Shown here in pieces: positions 53,743-64,000 of a DNA stretch of 64,000 nucleotides. The notes under the pieces were generated by a model. That model worked only from the letters and a program-made list of their open reading frames with translations. It searched no databases and was not told the DNA's origin. The stretch covers positions 326,463,595-326,527,594 of the forward strand of contig JASDDO010000001.1 of NCBI GenBank assembly GCA_030015575.1. Reading direction: 5' to 3'. The first letter of the stretch is position 1. Each line of letters starts with the position of its first letter. The stretch is from Agapanthus africanus (taxonomy: Eukaryota > Streptophyta > Magnoliopsida > Asparagales > Amaryllidaceae). Both the position numbers and the translations under genes were made by a program.

Positions 53743-55837
53743 TGTTGGATATATGTATGCCCTAGAGGCCATTATGTGATAGTGGATGTATCTATACATA
53801 TATATATATATATATATATTCAGTTTGCATTCTTGCTCGACATGATAGTATGCTATCTGGTTTTTCTTTATCTGACATGTTGATTTGATCATGCGTTTAT
53901 TCATTCATACATGCTGATAAAGCCCTGAGGATATTGGCTTGACTGCTCTGATTATGATGGAGATCATACTAGTGGGACATCTGTAGTCTATAAGCATATC
54001 CTGGAAAGTCCCTAGTCGTAGGTATATCGAGACGGGGCATTGATATACCAGAGTAGACTAGCGTATATGATACTAGACCCATGTGATGGGCGATGGATGA
54101 TCCCATATCCATTGGTGTTTGACATCAAGATCATATACGGGTGCTCAGTGGTGACTGGGTACACTGGACGGACTCGCCGAGAACTCCTATATGGAATTAT
54201 ATCTATCGTCGGATAGCAGTTCTCAGGTGACACTGGTACAGGTTAGTCTGTAGACCCGAGATCGTCATGGAGTCTTGTGTGTTCTCCCACTGTACTTTGA
54301 TTGCCACCCTACCACGGCTCTACTGAGTCGTGCAAACAGGTGGCCGTTGAGTACAGTCCCGAGACACACGAAGGCAATGAGCGATAGGAGGGGTTTCGTC
54401 TCTCCCGGTATTGGGAGTTGATGCTGTGCTGTGCCCGACTGGTTATAACAGCAAGTCCCTGGCCAGGGCTGCTGAGATTTGCTGATAAGTGTTATCAGTA
54501 GTTTCTCGATCTGCTATAGACCATTCACCGGCACGACTTATTGAGTTATTGGGGTCGACGTGACCATCCCTAGGCTCGATATGCAGCATATCTGATGAAG
54601 AGACCGGACTGTACGGTAGTGTTGCCGGTTGGCTCGACGGGAGTTGTAGCAGGTTCGCTTGTTTTCTTCTGATCGCTCAATACCCGGGTGGCCGTTACGT
54701 TTAGCTGACCGCTTGCGGCTTGAGGGTACCTGATATGATCATCACCCTCTGCCGGCGTATTGACGAGTCTTAGAGTCCCACAAAGGAGTTACCCAGTCCA
54801 GGAGAAACGTTGTGGTGCGCGTATGCGATATGCGCATGCACCCGATTGAAATGTGCGTATATGATACCGAACATTGATCGGGCGGCTTGCTTTTGGTGAG
54901 GTCATATGTGATATGGCCGGATTGATGAATCAAGTGTTGATTTATCATTTAACCATTAGTTTTCTCACTTGAAACCTTTCTAGTATGTGATGGATGTATG
55001 TAAGCATGCATATGTTTCTTTCTTTCATTCTAGTTTCATGCACACGTGGATGTGCATACATGCATACATATATACACCCATCCATCATGGTTGTTAGCAT
55101 ATGGAAATGGTGGCAATATAAGACTCACACCATGGATTATATAATGGATTTTTATTTGATTTTGGATTTAAAAGAAAATGAAAAGGAAAGGATAATCATT
55201 CTAGCTTCTACATTCTTCCTTTGACCTAACCATGCTCAACTACCACTAACCTAGGGTTATCCTTCTCTTTATCATTTAAAACGCAAGTTAAATTAACTAT
55301 CCATCATTTAATCATGGTTGAAAGTGAGAAGGAATAAAATATAAAAGGTTATATTTCATTTCTTTTTAACTAAGGGTTATTTTTTTCACCTCTAGTTGAA
55401 AATAACCACCATCTTCATCCTCCTTCATCTTTTCCTCTCTAGTTTTTTCTAGTGAGTTAAACACAATTAAAGAAAGGTTTTTGAATTGAGATCCATAGCC
55501 ACAACATCATTCTACTCAAGTCTAGCAACTTGATTAGAGTGTTCTCTTTGTTTCTACAAAGTTACAAGCTTGGACGGGAAACTTCGGGTGGATCGTCGTG
55601 GACGAAAGAAGACTATAAGTGGACCTTCTTCCAACACCCTAGAGATCAAGGAGTCAAGAAAAAGGGGAGCTACAAAGGTTGTAGCCTTCAAATTCTAATC
55701 CTTTTTAGCTTAATAGTTTCGAAACCCTAATTTTCTAGGATTGATTCGTTTGCATGTTCGTTTAGCACCATAAAAATTTAAACTTTTGGACATGTGATGC
55801 TTCAAAACTCTTCATAGGGTGCTAGACTAACCTTACA
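53743..55837 (+). repeat. 5' LTR of Copia-5 (2095 bp)
   Basis: TGTTGGATATATGTATGCCC to ACCTTACA. A (TA)n run at about 53797-53819 is four bases longer than in the 3' copy. Related to the other copia LTRs but clearly a different branch. Confidence 0.95.
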
Positions 55838-55838
55838 T

Positions 55839-55850
55839 TGGTATCAGAGC
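55839..55850 (+). promoter_or_regulatory. primer binding site of Copia-5
   Basis: TGGTATCAGAGC, one base after the LTR end; initiator Met tRNA type. Confidence 0.95.
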
Positions 55851-56035
55851 CGACCTAGAACATTAGGCGACGCTTTTACGGAGTAAAAACCCCGATCGGA
55901 CAAAAAATACGATTTTTTGGTCCTTCTCTGGACATTTTTTAAAACCTGACATTTTTCAGAATTAAAAATACTTCAAAAATACAGCAGGGAAATCTAAGAA
56001 TAATGGTGAAACACGATGAAGTGTACTGTTCATAT

Positions 56036-56083
56036 GGCCGCGGAACCGCGGCAATTCCTTGCTTAGGCCGCGGATCCGCGGCC
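56036..56083. repeat. paired GC palindromes in Copia-5 leader
   Basis: GGCCGCGGAACCGCGGC (56036-56052) and GGCCGCGGATCCGCGGCC (56066-56083, a perfect palindrome), centres about 30 bp apart, 186 bp after the PBS. The best preserved copia pair. Confidence 0.93.
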
Positions 56084-57689
56084 ATACAGTGACGTCATGC
56101 TATGAAATTTGCACCATAATTCCTACGTCTGCTAGTATACTGTTTTAGGTATGTTTAATCTGAATATAGTTCTGTATCTTCTGGAGATGGTTTTGGACGC
56201 ATAGATTCGATCGGTATTTTCATTTCGTTACTTTTCCGGGTAAATTAGAAAGTATTAAAGTGTTTGAACGAGTATCATTTGCTCATTATTCACGGGGTTT
56301 AAATACTTTGGAGATACGTGCAAGTCTTTTTGTGGTGGTCCCTCCAGAAGACAACAAACCTTAACTCGATTATGTGACCGTCTTGAACTGCCCTTTGAAC
56401 CTTAGGGTTTGGAAAGTACGGCGTGCCACATGTGAGGCGTTGGCTTGACCCTTCTACGGCTGGACCGCTACTACTGTGTCACACTCCAGGTGTTTGAACT
56501 CTGCTCAAGTGTTGGGCTTTAGTGAATCCTGGGTATTTGATCGTTCGTTCGAAAACTTCGATACTGTCTGTTTATCCGGAATGTGATGCAATGTGTGGAA
56601 TTCATATTACTAGACATGAAATAAGGAATATGTGATATTTTGCATTTGAGATGTCTAAAGAGAATGTGGATTCCAGATATTGCAGTTTTACACTTTCTTT
56701 TCTGTGACCGTAAGTGTAGTATGTACGATATCGCCGGTTTCGTTGCTATACATCAACGACAATTGGGGTATGCATACTTGCTTACGTTGATGATATGAGA
56801 TATTATGTGTTGCTGAGATATGATGTGCAGGATTGTCGCGATCGAATAGCCGGGGGGGTTTTGTGAGATGAGAGTTTTATATTTTCATTCATGTAAATTC
56901 AAATGTAATGTAATATTCTTTTATTTGGGGCACTTCCGGGTTGAGGTTGTGTCGCCAGTGTTGTATATTATTTACTTTTCCGCATTAGGATGGACCCAAG
57001 GAGGGGAGCATAGGTGACCGGGTTCTGGGGTTCAGTGGGAGGCCATCTCGAGGAGTCGAGACCGGGTCTCCTAAACTCCAGGATTGGTAGGGTCACTTGC
57101 TGCTCTCGTAGGGGTCCAGGGTGTGGGCTTGGCTATTCATCGCGACTGTGGAATCCGTATTTTCTATTCGGCTAAATACTAAATACGGACGTCCTAGGAT
57201 ATCCCATGTTATATCTATGTTTCTGCTGCCTGTGTTCTGTGATATCTGAGACGAATAACATATTATATATATGATATATAGTAGACGTTGCTTATGTTTT
57301 ACACCCGCGCTAGTCCCGTCCCGGTATGCCGTTAGTTAAGTAACCTAACGGTGCATAACGGAACATTGCGGCGAATGCGGATGGCATAAGCGTACGTGTT
57401 ATTTTCGTTTCTTTTCTGTGATTGGCTTAAGGACTTAAATGATGGGATTACATTAATATGATTAATGTAAAGAAAATAAACCTAAAAAGATGTTGTAGAA
57501 TCGGATTTGAAAACCACTCGGCTATTTATGAAAAAGCTATATTTCAAAACTGCGGAGCTTAAGCCACTCCTTTTTGAAAACCATTTGATTCTACAACGAT
57601 ATCAAGTTCAAAGCATTAAAGATTTTCTTAAAAATCATTCGCAACCCTCCGTCATTTTAGGAAGTAGAGTACTTAGTATTCGTGCTACG

Positions 57690-57883
57690 TTTGTTGACTT
57701 TAGTTAAGGCGTAGTGTACGGTAGCTAAGTGATGTCTTCCTACACTGCATATGATGCAGATTAATTAGGACATTCATACGACATTGTTGACCATAGTTAA
57801 GGGTCATATGGGTGGGTCTAATTGATCAAGAAATGACGGGTAGAACTTGACTGGTACTTATGATTTGTTGACCATAGTTAAGG
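57690..57883 (+). repeat. three leader hairpin motifs of Copia-5
   Basis: Motifs of 20 bases ending ATAGTTAAGG or TTAGTTAAGG at 57690-57709, 57783-57802 and 57864-57883. Flanking stems are GCTACG/CGTAGT, CATACGAC/GTCATATG (one mismatch) and ACTTATGA/TCATAAGT (perfect 8 bp). Confidence 0.85.
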
Positions 57884-58334
57884 TCATAAGTGCTAGGGGT
57901 AAAAACCACATCGGGAATTTCAATAGTTGAAATTTGCAATGAGATTGCATACCTTCCATGTGATGGTTGGATCCCGATCCCACTGTGGGCAATAGTTGCT
58001 CCTAGGAGAGTTTTACAGTTTACAATTAGCTAACTCATTAGGTGTCTAGAAAGGTGTTAACGGGGCTCCGCCTCTGGGAAAACGAGGTTTACTCTAATTA
58101 GGTCCGTGTGAAAGCACGGGGAACCTCCCTCAAAGTACCGACACTGGCCTGGCTGAACAGTTAGCGAAGTTGTAGACTGTAATTAATCCTGGCTAGTTTT
58201 TCTTTTTAAGGTTTGAAAGATAAACTCGATAAAAGCAGTGGGAAACATCGATTAGATAAGATAATAAACCAATCTAATCTATGCAAGAGCTTTCGCTGAG
58301 TGTATTCTTTTCTCTCTCTTAATGGCAGATACCA

Positions 58335-59264
58335 ATGACTGGACTTAAGCTTCTACTAGATAAAAACAAACTGAATGGGACCAACTATAAAGACTGGCTG
58401 AGGAATCTGAAAATCGCCTTGACTTATGATAAAGTATCATATGTCCTCACGGCTTCAGCCCCGCCCGTCCCTGGTCCAAAATCCTCAGTTACGGACATTG
58501 AAGTCCGCAAGACATGGGACGCTGACTGTGCCACGGCCACATGCCTCGCGCTTGCATCGATGGATAACACATATCAAAAGCAGCACGAGGACATGGACAT
58601 TCACGGTATATTGCTCCATACAAAGGAGTTGTATGGGGAGCAATCCCGCGTATTACGATACGAAGCATCAAAGAAATTGTTTCAGATGCGAATGGCCCCT
58701 GGCACACCAGTAGGAGACCATGTTCTGAAGATGATAGCTCTTATAGAAGAGCTTGAGGACCTTGGATGGACAATGGACAATGAACAATATATAGATATTA
58801 TTCTGCAGTCCCTCCCCTCCACCTTTGCTCAGTTCATAGTGAACTTCAACATGCACGGCATGGAGAAGGACCTCCCTGAACTCCTTAATATGTTAAGGAG
58901 TGCAGAGAGCACTATGAAGTTAGCAAAAACTCCCGTTATGACTATTGGACAGTCTTCCTCTTCTCGCCCGAAAGCCAAGGCCAAGGGAAAGAAAAAGAAG
59001 AAACCCACTAATCCTAAGGGCGGAGTTAAAAAGGTGAAGGGAAAGGGAAAGTCCAAAGCTGGAGACCCGGGGAAAGGCGAGTGTTTTCATTGCCACAAGA
59101 CAGGACATTGGAAGCGCAATTGCACGGAGTACCTAAGTCTCAAGAAGAAGCATGGTGATGCTTCTGCTTCAGGTGCGTTTGTGACTGAAAACTGTTTTTC
59201 TATAAACTATGCTTCTTGGGTATTGGATACCGGTTCAGGTTCTCACATTTGCAATTCTATGTAG
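58335..59264 (+). pseudogene. gag: Copia-5 gag and start of protease
   Basis: Structural Gag plus the protease active site, 309 codons from ATG 58335. Residues 1-200 are the copia Gag domain (LDKNKLNGTNYKDWLRNLKI, LLHTKELYGEQSRVLRYEA, DILQSLP-like LQSLPSTFAQFIVNFN). Residues about 215-248 are a Lys-rich linker. The zinc knuckle CFHCHKTGHWKRNC (CX2CX4HX4C) is at about 250-263. Protease motif WVLDTGSGSHICNSM is at the end, where TAG (59262) replaces the Gln codon found in relatives. The ATG is chosen because the Gag domain starts at once and a splice-acceptor-like CAG lies 8 bases upstream. The frame continues without shift past the TAG. Confidence 0.95.
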
Positions 59265-60950
59265 GGTCTGAGAAATAGCAAGGTTTTGAAGACAGGTGAC
59301 CATACTCTCCGCGTTGGAAATGGTTCCAATGTACATACAGTCGCAGTGGGAGAGTATCACTTGGGGTTGCCATCTGGATGTATTTTGATTTTGAATCCAT
59401 GTTATTTTGTACCAAGTATCCTATGTAATATAATATCCATTTCTTTGTTGGACAATGAAGGATATAATTTTGTGTTGCAGAACAATGTTATGAACATTCA
59501 CCTGAATCAAATGTTGGTTGGGTATGGTACGCTTAATAACGGAATATATGTCCTAAATCAACATACAGTTTTCAGTATACAACACACTAATAAAAGAAAA
59601 CTTTCAGAATTAAATGAAGCTTTTCTTTGGCATTGTAGACTTGGTCATATTAACGAAACAAGACTAAACAAGTTACATAAAGATGGATATTTAAACTCTT
59701 TTGAATATAAATCTTATGCAACTTGCCAGTCTTGTATCAAGGGTAAAATGACCAAAACTCCGTTTACCGGACACGGAGAAAGAGCTACTCAGCTCCTTGG
59801 CTTCATACATAGTGATGTATGTGGGCCAATGTCTACACAGGCTAGAGGCGGTTTTTCATACTTCATTACATTCACTGACGACTTCTCAAGATTCGGTCAT
59901 GTATTTTTATTAAAGCACAAGTCCGACGCTTTCGAGAAATTCATTGAATATAAACAAGAAGTAGAAAAACAAACCGGCTTGAGTATTAAGATGCTTCGAT
60001 CAGATCGCGGTGGAGAGTATCTCAGTACAGAATTTGCAAACTTCCTAAAAGAGAATGTGATTCTCTCTCAGCTCACTCCTCCTTACACACCACAGCACAA
60101 CGGTGTGTCAGAACGACGGAATAGGACCCTATTAGATATGGTCCGGTCCATGATGAGTGACTCTGAGTTACCAGTCTCGTTTTGGGGGCATGCATTGGAG
60201 ACTGCAGCTTTTCTGCTAAACAGGGTTCCAACCAAAGCCGTGTCTACCACGCCATATGAGATATGGAATGGGAAGAGACCATCTCTTAAAAGAATTAAGA
60301 TTTGGGGTTGCCCGGCCTATGTTAAAAAGCAGAATCCGGACAAACTCGAGACACGGTCAGTCATGTGTAACTTTGTGGGATATCTAAAGAATTCTTATGG
60401 ATATTTGTTCTACCACAAAGAGGAACAAAAAGTGTTTGTTTCTCAGTTTGCCACATTCTTGGAAAAAGAGTTTTTCACAGATAAAGATGATGGCAAGGTA
60501 GTAGATTTAGAAGAGGTTCTGGAGACACAAACTACAAATGACGATTTGGTTGAACCGGCTGTTGCAACAGAAACTGAAGAACCTCGGCCACTCCATATGT
60601 CTGGTAGGACTTCTCGCCCACCGGAGAGGTACTACGGTTTCCTCATTGATGGTGACGGAGAAGATTGCATCATGGATGATGATGATCCTACCAGTTTTCA
60701 GCAAGCTATCACGAGTGGTGACTCTGTGAAGTGGCCGGATGCCATAAGATCCGAAATGGAGTCTATGTACACCAACAAAGTATGGACTTTGGACGTTGTA
60801 CCCCCTGGGGTAAAACCTGTAGGGTGCAAATGGATCTTTAAAAGAAAGATTGGTGTGGATGGGCCGGTAGAGACCTATAAGGCAAGACTTGTGGCGAAAG
60901 GTTTTCGTCAAAGACCAGGTTTGGACTATTTCGCCCGTAGCCATGCTTAA
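59265..60950 (+). pseudogene. pol: Copia-5 protease end, integrase, start of RT
   Basis: Same frame as gag. The rest of protease is followed by integrase: zinc finger WHCRLGHINETRLNKLH and CQSCIKGKMTK, Asp in HSDVCGPMST, Asp in LRSDRGGEYLSTEF, Glu in QHNGVSERRNRT, then KIWGCPAYVKKQNPDKLE. RT begins KWPDAIRSEMESMYTNKVW, WIFKRKIGVDGPVETYKARLV. After QRPGLDY an 11-base deletion at about 60929, relative to Copia-4, throws the frame and gives a stop at 60948. Integrase looks intact in all catalytic positions. Confidence 0.95.
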
Positions 60951-62250
60951 ATCCATTCGGATCCTACTTGCTATTGCTGCTCACTACGACTATGAAATCT
61001 GGCAGATGGACGTTAAAACAGCATTTCTAAATGGAGATTTAGAAGAATGCGTTTATATGGATCAGCCAGAGGGCTTCATTGACAGTGGGAGCAGCGAGAA
61101 AGCATGTAGACTGCTTAAATCCATATATGGGTTAAAGCAGGCATCACGGAGTTGGAACATCTGTTTCGATGATGTCATCAAAGAGTTTGATTTCATCAAA
61201 AATCCAGATGAACCTTGTGTTTATAAGAAGGCTGTAGGGAGAGCTGTCACATTCCTCGTATTGTACGTGGACGACATTCTTCTGATAGGAAATGATATTC
61301 CTATGCTACAGTCGGTCAAATCATTCTTATCACTGAGGTTCTCCATGAAGGACCTGGGTGATGCCACATACATCCTGGGCATAAGGATCTATAGGGATAG
61401 ATCCAAAAAGTTATTGGGATTGCCCCAAACCAGGTACATCAACACCATCCTAAAAAGGTTTAGTATGGAAGACTCCAAGCGGGGTGCCTTACCCGCTTGC
61501 CATGGAGTCACTCTCTCCAAAGATTCTTGTCCAAAGACCGATGAAGAGAGAGCTCGCATGAGCATTATACCCTATGCTTCGGCAGTAGGATCTATAATGT
61601 ATGCGATGTTATGTACACGCCCAGATGTAGCTTATGCACTCAGTGTTGTAAGCAGGTATCAATCCAACCCAGGGGAGAACCACTGAACAGCTGTGAAGAA
61701 CATTCTTAAGTACTTACGAAGGACTAAAGAATTGTTCTTGGTGTATGGTAATACAGATCTCCAAATGGAGGCATTTACCGATTCGAGCTTCCAGAGTGAT
61801 AAGGATGACAGCAAATCTATCTCAGGGTTTGTATTTACCCTCAATGGAGGGGCGGTAAGTTGGAAGAGTTCCAAACAGGATACCGTTGCAGACTCTACGA
61901 TGGAGGCTGAGTACATTGCTGCAAATGATGCCGCTAAGGAAGCCGTCTGGATGAAAAAGTTCTTCTCGGAGCTAGGAGTAGTTCCAACCATTATTGGTCC
62001 AATACCCTTGTATTGTGATAATAATGGGGCTATAGCGTTAGCCAAGGAGCCCAGATCCCATCAGCGGTCCAGACACATCGTGAGGCGCTTTCATTTGATC
62101 CGGAAGATTGTAGATCACCGCGAGATCGAGATTAAGAGAGTAGACACAAAGAATAATGCCGCGGATCCACTCACCAAGGCCCTCCCACAGCCACAGCATG
62201 AGCGACTTTTTAAGATGTTGGGTATGAGATATGCCAATAACTGGCCTTAG
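60930..62250 (+). pseudogene. pol: Copia-5 reverse transcriptase and RNase H
   Basis: Continuation in the frame after the 11-base deletion: SPVAMLKSIRILLAIAAH, QMDVKTAFLNGDLEE, SIYGLKQASRSWNICFDD, YVDDILLIGNDIPM (active site YVDD), GIRIYRDRSKKLLGL, then RNase H TDSSFQSDKDDSKSISGF, STMEAEYIAAND, YCDNNGAIALAKEPRSHQRS, ADPLTKALPQPQHERLFKMLG and the terminal TAG at 62248. One internal TGA (61684) replaces a Trp codon (Copia-4 has HWTAVK). Apart from these two lesions the text is complete. Confidence 0.95.
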
Positions 62251-62251
62251 T

Positions 62252-62264
62252 GCAAGTGGGAGAT
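62252..62264 (+). promoter_or_regulatory. polypurine tract of Copia-5
   Basis: GCAAGTGGGAGAT immediately before the 3' LTR, directly after the pol stop codon. Confidence 0.9.
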
Positions 62265-64000
62265 TGTTGGATATATGTATGCCCTAGAGGCCATTATGTG
62301 ATAGTGGATGTATCTATACATATATATATATATATATTCAGTTTGCATTCTTGCTCGACATGATAGTATGCTATCTGGTTTTTCTTTATCTGACATGTTG
62401 ATTTGATCATGCTTTTATTCATTCATACATGCTGATAAAGCCCTGAGGATATTGGCTTGACTGCTCTGATTATGATGGAGATCATACTAGTGGGACATCT
62501 GTAGTCTATAAGCATATCCTGGAAAGTCCCTAGTCGTAGGTATATCGAGACGGGGCATTGATATACCAGAGTAGACTAGCGTATATGATACTAGACCCAT
62601 GTGATGGACGATGGATGATCCCATATCCATTGGTGTTTGACATCAAGATCATATACGGGTGCTCAGTGGTGACTGGGTACACTGGACGGACTCGCCGAGA
62701 ACTCCTATATGGAATTATATCTATCGTCGGATAGCAGTTCTCAGGTGACACTGGTACAGGTTAGTCTGTAGACCCGAGATCGTCATGGAGTCTTGTGTGT
62801 TCTCCCACTGTACTTTGATTGCCACCCTACCACGGCTCTACTGAGTCGTGCAAACAGGTGGCCGTTGGGTACAGTCCCGAGACACACGAAGGCAATGAGC
62901 GATAGGAGGGGTTTCGTCTCTCCCGGTATTGGGAGTTGATGCTGTGCTGTGCCCGACTGGTTATAACAGCAAGTCCCTGGCCAGGGCTGCTGAGATTTGC
63001 TGATAAGTGTTATCAGTAGTTTCTCGATCTGTTATAGACCATTCACCGGCACGACTTATTGAGTTATTGGGGTCGACATGACCATCCCTAGGCTCGATAT
63101 GCAGCATATCTGACGAAGAGACCGGACTGTACGGTAGTGTTGCCGGTTGGCTCGACGGGAGTTGTAGCAGGTTCGCTTGTTTTCTTCTGATCGCTCAATA
63201 CCCGGGTGGCCGTTACGTTTAGCTGACCGCTTGCGGCTTGAGGGTACCTGATATGATCATCACCCTCTGCCGGCGTATTGACGAGTCTTAGAGTCCCACA
63301 AAGGAGTTACCCAGTCCAGGCGAAACGTTGTGGTGCGCGTATGCGATATGCGCATGCACCCGATTGAAATGTGCGTATATGATACCGAACATTGATCGGG
63401 CGGCTTGCTTTTGGTGAGGTCATATGTGATATGGCCGGATTGATGAATCAAGTGTTGATTTATCATTTAACCATTAGTTTTCTCACTTGAAACCTTTCTA
63501 GTATGTGATGGATGTATGTAAGCATGCATATGTTTCTTTCTTTCATTCTAGTTTCATGCACATGTGGATGTGCATACATGCATACATACATACACCCATC
63601 CATCATGGTTGTTAGCATATGGAAATGGTGGCAATATAAGACTCACACCATGGATTATATAATGGATTTTTATTTGATTTTGGATTTAAAAGAAAATGAA
63701 AAGGAAAGGATAATCATTCTAGCTTCTACATTCTTCCTTTGACCTAACCATGCTCAACTACCACTAACCTAGGGTTATCCTTCTCTTTATCATTTAAAAC
63801 CCAAGTTAAATTAACTATCCATCATTTAATCATGGTTGAAAGTGGGAAGGAATAAAATATAAAAGGTTATATTTCATTTCATTTTAACTAAGGGTTATTT
63901 TTTTCACCTCTAGTTGAAAATAGCCACCATCTTCATCCTCCTTCATCTTTTCCTCTCTAGTTTTTTCTAGTGAGTTAAACACAATTAAATAAAGGTTTTT
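62265..64000 (+). repeat. 3' LTR of Copia-5, partial
   Basis: First 1736 bp of the 3' LTR. Differences from the 5' LTR are single-base changes plus the shorter (TA)n run. The last 360 bases or so lie beyond the window. Confidence 0.95.

Larger units (their letters stand above)
55851..58334 (+). other. Copia-5 untranslated leader
   Basis: About 2.5 kb, homologous to the Copia-1 and Copia-4 leaders but lacking their tandem duplication. Paired GC palindromes at 56036-56052 and 56066-56083; three hairpin motifs at 57690-57709, 57783-57802 and 57864-57883. Just before gag there is TTTTCTCTCTCTTAATGGCAG, a good match to a plant 3' splice site, 8 bases before the ATG. Confidence 0.8.
53743..64000 (+). 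mobile_element. Copia-5, nearly complete young Ty1/copia element
   Basis: Plus-strand copia with 5' LTR 53743-55837, PBS 55839, leader of about 2.5 kb, gag-pol 58335-62250, PPT and 3' LTR from 62265, cut by the right edge. The left flank is AGTTG (53738-53742); the matching right duplication is off the window. About 14 differences were counted over about 1735 shared LTR bases (about 99.2% identity), so this is the youngest element here. It is the only copia in the window with a Gag domain. Confidence 0.95.

Noticed and set aside
53797-53819. (TA)n run as a promoter element or hairpin of interest
   Set aside because: Simple microsatellite whose length differs between the two Copia-5 LTRs; no sign of constraint.

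Overview
The window is repetitive plant nuclear DNA. I find no cellular gene, no rRNA or tRNA gene and no CRISPR array. Nearly all of it is explained by nested LTR retrotransposons. The evidence for a plant host is the set of element types: Ty1/copia with an initiator-Met-tRNA primer site, Ty3/gypsy of the Athila/Tat type with an Asp-tRNA-like primer site (TGGCGCCGTTGCCGGGGA and variants), and a chromovirus with very long LTRs. I cannot name the species. In this report the elements are called Copia-1 to Copia-5, Gypsy-1 to Gypsy-3 and Chromo-1.

Layout, left to right. 1-7611: Copia-1, minus strand, entering from the left edge (RT, integrase, protease, long leader, 5' LTR). 7612-9708: remnant of Copia-2, minus strand (3' LTR, polypurine tract, end of RNase H); Copia-1 lies inside its LTR. 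9709-21374: Gypsy-1, plus strand, an Athila/Tat-type element with decayed gag and pol and a 5'-truncated 5' LTR. 21375-24607 plus 42346-42368: minus-strand copia LTR and leader pieces (Copia-3). 24608-42340: Gypsy-2, plus strand, an Athila/Tat relative with no RT or integrase; its 3' LTR is split by Copia-4 (31026-41226, plus strand). 42369-42878: gag fragment of Gypsy-3. 42879-53742 and beyond the right edge: Chromo-1, with about 4 kb LTRs. 53743-64000: Copia-5, plus strand, inside the 3' LTR of Chromo-1 and running off the right edge. The nesting of Copia-4 in Gypsy-2 and of Gypsy-2 in Copia-3 is proven by 5-bp target duplications (GAAAA and GGCCT).

How the parts relate. Copia-1 and Copia-4 share one derived structure in which Gag is missing, while their relative Copia-5 keeps Gag. 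Gypsy-2 lacks pol but keeps the PBS, PPT, leader and 3' noncoding region of Gypsy-1. Chromo-1 has a badly decayed pol between LTRs that look only about 3% different. So the window holds three kinds of probable non-autonomous element next to relatives that could once have supplied the missing proteins. By eye, LTR pairs differ by about 0.8% in Copia-5 and about 3% in Copia-4.

The most interesting signals are cis-acting, not coding. (1) A pair of GC-rich palindromes, close to GCCGCGGAACCGCGGC, with centres 30-32 bp apart, occurs ten times in otherwise unrelated copia and gypsy elements, at a fixed place downstream of the primer site and also in gypsy U3. (2) The copia leaders carry up to three hairpins whose loops are nearly identical within an element but differ between elements, with compensatory stem changes. 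(3) The chromovirus LTR carries twin hairpins with one loop sequence and two different perfect 12-bp stems. All statements rest on reading the sequence by eye; no alignment or folding program was run.
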